This document shows positions 31,106-35,428 of a DNA stretch of 35,428 nucleotides, in pieces; the stretch's first letter is position 1; each line of letters starts with the position of its first letter. The notes under the pieces are model-generated. The model was not told where the DNA came from. It saw only the letters and a list, made by a program, of their open reading frames with translations, and ran no database searches. This DNA comes from Paracoccus sp. UBA889 (lineage in GTDB: Bacteria; Pseudomonadota; Alphaproteobacteria; Rhodobacterales; Rhodobacteraceae): assembly GCA_002294185.1 (NCBI GenBank), contig DBFD01000050.1, positions 34,497-69,924 of the forward strand, in the 5' to 3' direction. A program made the position numbers and the translations under genes.

Positions 31106-32836
31106 ATGAACTGGATGCCGCCCGATCCGGTCTTTCCGGCCTTTCGCCCGTTGTCGGATCCCTCTCTGCTCTACGAATCCGCAGGCCATCGCCGGGCGCT
31201 GGCGATGCTGGTATCCGCGGTCGAATCGAACCAGCCGATCGCGGTTCTGACCGGCGATGTCGGCACCGGCAAGACGCTGCTCTTGCGGGCGCTGATCCAT
31301 CGCTACCGGGACAGGATCGAATTCGGCCTGCTGGGTCAGGAAGGGGCGGAGCTGACCGCGCCGCTTCGCTGGGCCCTGCGTGCCTTCGGGCAGGATCATA
31401 CGGATGCCGCCCCGGCCGAGCTGCTGACCCGGCTGAGCCGCTTCGTCGAGGCCTGCGGGGCGCGGGGCCGCCGCGTCATGCTGATTGCCGACGAGGCCCA
31501 GACGCTGGGCGTCGAGGAACTGGACCAGTTGCGGCAACTGACCGACATTCACGGTGACGGGCGCAGCACGATGCCGCTGCTGCTGGCCGGTCAGCCCGGA
31601 CTTCGGGCGCGGATCGAGCATCCGGCCAGCCTGGCCCTGCGCAGCCGGATCGGGGGCCGGTTCGACCTGCCGCCGCTGAGCGAGGCGGAAACCGCCGGCT
31701 ATATCGCGCATCGCCTGTCCCATGCGCGCAAGGCGACCGGAGCCGATCTTCCCGGCTTCGATCCCGAAAGCCTGGTCTTGTTGCACAGCGCAAGCGCGGG
31801 CCTGCCCCGCGCGATCGACCATCTGGCCCAGCAATGTCTTTTCATCGCCCTCCGCTCTGGCCGGGGCCGGATCGACGCGGACATCCTGCGGGCCTGCATC
31901 GACAACGATTTGAGCGACGGACCGGCCCGCGTCCCGTCCAGTCCCGAACCCGGCAAGCCTGCCGGACCGGCACCGCAGGCCGGCCCTGCGCAAGCCGCGC
32001 CGCCGGTCGCGACGGACGCCGCCCTGCGTCCCGTGGCACAACCGGACCGGGACCCGGGACCGGCCTTGCCGGTCCCGGTGCCGGTGCCGCCGCCATCCCG
32101 GTCACCGTTTGGGAAAAAGCTGCTGGCCGGCGCGGCGGCGCTGGCCGGGCTGGCGGCGGTGCTGGCGGGCCTTGTCCTGTGGGATCGCGATCCAACGACG
32201 ACGCCCGTGGCCATCGCGCCCGAACCTGCGCCCAACATCGCGCCAGTGGCCGAGGCCGGGCCGGATCCGGGCCCGGTGCTGGCCCGGGTCGATGCAATCG
32301 CCGCCCCGCCTGATCCAAGGATGCTGCTGAACGCGGCGCTTGAAGCCGAGGCGGCGAATACCGCGAAGGCGCTGATGCTGTATGAACGCGCCGCGATCTG
32401 GGGCAGCGCGAGGGCGGCCTATTATCTGGGCCAGTATTCCGAGGCCGGGCTGGGTGTGCCGATCGATCTGCAACGCGCCCGCGCCTGGTATGAAATGGCC
32501 AACGGCATCTCGGGGGCCGAGGCACGGCTGAAAGCCCTGACGGAGATTCCCGAAGCGCAGAACCAGACCGCGCGGCCTGTCCCGGTCATGCAGGCCTTGT
32601 TTCGGACCGGCCAGACGGAACTGCACTGGCGCGCGGCGGATGGACAAAGCCCGGCCGGCTTCGTCGTCGAATATCAGCTGGCCGGAGGCGACGGGACGCC
32701 GCGCCGGTCGATGACAGGGCTGCCGGCGATGCTTCTGGATCGCCCCGTTGCCCGCTGGCGGCTGGCGGCGACGGATGGGCAGGGGGGGCAGGGCGCGTGG
32801 ACCGCATGGATCCGGACGGCGCCGCCGCCGCGCTGA
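31106..32836 (+). CDS. ExeA-like AAA ATPase with membrane helix and Sel1-like C-terminal region
   Basis: 576 residues in four parts. Residues 15-265 form an ExeA/GspA-type AAA_22 ATPase: Walker A G50-D-V-G-T-G-K-T57, Walker B VMLIADEAQT (124-133), a GQPGLRARI segment (162-170) and an arginine in LRSRIGGRF. Residues 270-335 are a Pro/Ala-rich linker, 338-359 a single membrane helix, and 415-478 a Sel1/TPR-like helical repeat (LYERAAIWGSARAAYYLGQ). The last ~80 residues look beta-rich and end near WTAWIRTAPPPR. ExeA proteins normally carry a peptidoglycan-binding tail and help assemble secretion machinery; the Sel1-like tail is a different architecture. No secretion genes are adjacent. The ribosome binding site at ATG 31106 is poor. 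Confidence 0.85.
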   Translation: MNWMPPDPVFPAFRPLSDPSLLYESAGHRRALAMLVSAVESNQPIAVLTGDVGTGKTLLLRALIHRYRDRIEFGLLGQEGAELTAPLRWALRAFGQDHTDAAPAELLTRLSRFVEACGARGRRVMLIADEAQTLGVEELDQLRQLTDIHGDGRSTMPLLLAGQPGLRARIEHPASLALRSRIGGRFDLPPLSEAETAGYIAHRLSHARKATGADLPGFDPESLVLLHSASAGLPRAIDHLAQQCLFIALRSGRGRIDADILRACIDNDLSDGPARVPSSPEPGKPAGPAPQAGPAQAAPPVATDAALRPVAQPDRDPGPALPVPVPVPPPSRSPFGKKLLAGAAALAGLAAVLAGLVLWDRDPTTTPVAIAPEPAPNIAPVAEAGPDPGPVLARVDAIAAPPDPRMLLNAALEAEAANTAKALMLYERAAIWGSARAAYYLGQYSEAGLGVPIDLQRARAWYEMANGISGAEARLKALTEIPEAQNQTARPVPVMQALFRTGQTELHWRAADGQSPAGFVVEYQLAGGDGTPRRSMTGLPAMLLDRPVARWRLAATDGQGGQGAWTAWIRTAPPPR

Positions 32837-32912
32837 TGCCGCCTCCGGCCGTTGCACCGGTTCCCCGCCGGCCTTCGACGAATCCTCGGCACAAGGGGCC
32901 GGATCGGGGTGA

Positions 32913-35428
<2,516 letters not shown>

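Overview
The window is 35.4 kb of GC-rich, gene-dense DNA. Its gene content (TRAP transporters, a TauABC importer, a dihydroxypropanesulfonate cluster, KatG, a DUF475 protein) and its strong G/C third-position bias suggest an alphaproteobacterium of the Rhodobacterales, probably Paracoccus or a relative. This is inferred from the genes; no rRNA or tRNA is present to confirm it. The first ~10 kb looks visibly less GC-biased than the rest, and the change falls near 10.07-10.2 kb. No stretch longer than 300 bases lacks a gene.

Layout. (1) 1-2519, minus strand: a GntR/FCD regulator and a polar amino acid ABC importer (binding protein and two permeases, the second cut by the window edge). (2) 2673-10062, plus strand: an IclR regulator, a complete sugar ABC importer (binding protein, two permeases, MalK/UgpC-type ATPase), a leaderless formylglycine sulfatase and a gluconate 5-dehydrogenase-like SDR. 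(3) 10199-18832, minus strand: a ten-gene, tightly packed operon read from 18832 downward: small membrane protein, TRAP transporter (P, Q, M), HpsN-type sulfopropanediol dehydrogenase, an SDR, a zinc dehydrogenase, sulfopyruvate decarboxylase alpha and beta, and an FMN-dependent alpha-hydroxyacid oxidase. A divergent LacI-family regulator gene begins at 18986, with two operator-like palindromes between. (4) 20238-24349, plus strand: a DegT-type PLP aminotransferase and a taurine/sulfonate ABC importer (tauABC). (5) 24475-25554, minus: DUF475 membrane protein. (6) 25820-30886, plus: a GntR regulator, a second TRAP transporter, an L-idonate 5-dehydrogenase-like enzyme and a GlcG/HbpS-like protein. 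(7) 31106-34076: an ExeA-like AAA ATPase with a membrane helix and a Sel1-like tail, converging on an exported coiled-coil protein. (8) From 34326: katG, cut by the window end.

How they fit together. The central operon reads as a route for 2,3-dihydroxypropane-1-sulfonate (DHPS): TRAP uptake, interconversion of enantiomers by the SDR and zinc dehydrogenase, oxidation to sulfolactate by HpsN, oxidation to sulfopyruvate, and decarboxylation to sulfoacetaldehyde by ComDE. The sulfolactate-to-sulfopyruvate step has no ComC/SlcC-like NAD enzyme here. The terminal FMN oxidase gene, overlapping comE by four bases, is the obvious candidate, and this is the most interesting proposal of the window. Xsc, needed to release sulfite, is not in the window. 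With TauABC and the sulfatase operon, most of the window deals with organic sulfur or acidic sugars. All five transporter operons also carry a strong hairpin directly after the binding-protein gene.
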